Source: an uncultured Actinomycetes bacterium (GTDB lineage Bacteria; Actinomycetota; Acidimicrobiia; Acidimicrobiales; RAAP-2). From it: a stretch of 64,000 nucleotides of DNA. Where the stretch lies: assembly GCA_903828785.1 (NCBI GenBank), contig CAIKNP010000009.1, positions 1 through 64,000 of the forward strand, in the 5' to 3' direction. Positions 63,316 to 64,000 of the stretch are shown here, in pieces. The translations under genes and the position numbers were made by a program. How positions within the stretch are numbered: the stretch's first letter is position 1; every line of letters begins with the position of its first letter. The notes beneath the pieces were generated by a model that made no database searches, was not told the origin of the DNA, and saw nothing but the letters and a program-made list of their open reading frames with translations.

Positions 63316-63546
63316 AGCGTCCTTTCTGAACTCGTCTCGATAGTACCCACCTGCTTTCGCCTTTGGCTTCGCCACGTCGGTACTGCCCAGCAGGCCCGCC
63401 CGACAATCAAGGTTCAAGTCATTAAAGGGGTACAGGTGGCCGGCGTCGCCCACGGTGTCTCCGGGCTCGTTACGTGGCGTTTGGAATGTTCTAGAAACGA
63501 GGAAGGTGGATGAGGGGAGTTTCTGCGTTTTCTTGCTCGAATGAAA

Positions 63547-63552
63547 TAACCT
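63547..63552 (+). promoter_or_regulatory. -10 box of DUF1905 gene (leaderless)
   Basis: TAACCT precedes GTG 63559 by 6 nt. Confidence 0.4.
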
Positions 63553-63558
63553 CGTTGA

Positions 63559-63843
63559 GTGGAACTACGTTTCTCTGGGGAAGTCTGGTTTTGGCGAGGG
63601 CCGTCCCCTTTTCACTTCGTAACGGTGCCCGAAATCGAGAGTGCGGCGATCAAGTCAATTGCTCCCGCCCTCACCTACGGATGGGGGGCAATTCCCTGCG
63701 CCGTGGTCGTCGGTGAAACACGCTTCACCACTTCCTTGTTTCCCAAGAATGGCGGATACGTCCTCCCCTTGAAGACTGCGGTTCGCACCGCCGAAGACAT
63801 TGACCTAGGGGACGAGATAAGCGTCACCATCATCATTGACTAG
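63559..63843 (+). CDS. DUF1905 domain protein
   Basis: A 94-residue protein with the DUF1905 pattern: FSGEVWFWRGPSPFHFVTVP, YGWGAIPCAVVVGETRFTTSLFPKNGGYVLPLKTAVR. Function is unknown. It follows a gene-free gap of about 240 bp after the Grx-TrxR start. Confidence 0.8.
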   Translation: MELRFSGEVWFWRGPSPFHFVTVPEIESAAIKSIAPALTYGWGAIPCAVVVGETRFTTSLFPKNGGYVLPLKTAVRTAEDIDLGDEISVTIIID

Positions 63844-63903
63844 AGCTCCGTCGGCCCCCGACCAAACGACGCCCCGCAGCACCAACCGCGTGGTCAGAGG
63901 ACT

Positions 63904-63909
63904 TACGCT
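63904..63909 (+). promoter_or_regulatory. -10 box of pcp (leaderless)
   Basis: TACGCT precedes ATG 63916 by 6 nt, the same geometry as at 59915. Confidence 0.45.
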
Positions 63910-63915
63910 AGGTGT

Positions 63916-64000
63916 ATGAAGAAGCCACTTCTCGTTAGCTACTTTGAGCCCTTTGGTGGTGACCGTCTCAATTCGTCGGCCGTCGTCGCGACACAGGCGC
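63916..64000 (+). CDS. pcp: pyrrolidone-carboxylate peptidase, 5' part
   Basis: The window ends inside this gene, which is not in the ORF track. The first 28 residues, MKKPLLVSYFEPFGGD and LNSSAVVATQA, match the N-terminus of cysteine-type pyroglutamyl peptidase I (consensus (L/V)T(G/x)FEPFGG). It would remove N-terminal pyroglutamate. Catalytic Glu, Cys and His lie beyond the window. Confidence 0.75.
   Translation, partial: MKKPLLVSYFEPFGGDRLNSSAVVATQA

Overview
The window looks like chromosome from a high-GC actinobacterium. Class Acidimicrobiia is my best guess, but I infer it from gene content only. Actinobacterial markers are a WhiB regulator, CarD, an orphan GlnR-like regulator beside glutamine synthetases of both GSI and GSII type, a LytR_C protein, a glucosyl-3-phosphoglycerate synthase, a mycoredoxin-like/thioredoxin reductase fusion, a CeoB/CeoC potassium-uptake pair and HemQ-type haem synthesis. 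Nearly all of it is housekeeping. I see no insertion sequence, prophage or CRISPR array.

Layout. 0.2-9 kb: leaderless pheA, a PLP decarboxylase, an agmatinase-family hydrolase, a DUF3048 lipoprotein, two GNATs, PaiB, a ClC channel, a HAD phosphatase and DoxX. 9-15 kb: a DHA2 exporter, a methyltransferase, GNATs, a decayed mazEF-like toxin-antitoxin pair, a NUDIX hydrolase and hemQ. 15-20 kb: groEL under a CIRCE operator, then thrC with a ubiquitin-like sulfur carrier, thrC being preceded by a SAM-I riboswitch, then gpgS. 20-22 kb: a less GC-rich stretch with tRNA-Thr, an MscL with a zinc-ribbon-like tail and a secreted repeat protein. 22-27 kb: rlmB, ispDF, carD, clpC. 27-35 kb: a polyprenyl synthase and a long right-to-left unit tilS, hpt, folE, folP, a phosphatase-like gene, folB, folK, coaX, lysS. 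35-39 kb: a tightly overlapping left-to-right unit zip, zur, pgeF, murL, murD2. 39-44 kb: tRNA-Thr, holB, tmk, topA. 44-49 kb: a KimA-like permease with a fused OB fold, ceoB, ceoC, a HAD-IB hydrolase and a sigma factor. 50-55 kb: nadE, glnII, glnA, glnR-like. 55-64 kb: ridA, erpA, mrp, NUDIX, DUF929-VKOR, whiB, a receiver protein, a CorC-like protein, tRNA-Pro, tRNA-Glu, a Grx-TrxR fusion and the start of pcp.

The most interesting system is zip-zur-pgeF-murL-murD2. It joins zinc homeostasis to a peptidoglycan-precursor module: MurD2 would add L-Glu and MurL would epimerise it, with the editing factor PgeF alongside. All of it sits behind one candidate Zur operator and a leaderless promoter.

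Three window-wide patterns stand out. First, 18 genes have a TANNNT box 6 or 7 nt before their start codon, which points to leaderless mRNAs. Second, seven convergent gene pairs interlock their stop codons in the same 4-nt overlap. Third, two essential-looking genes (lysS and the Grx-TrxR fusion) carry 1-nt frameshifts in G runs, which makes assembly error a serious possibility.
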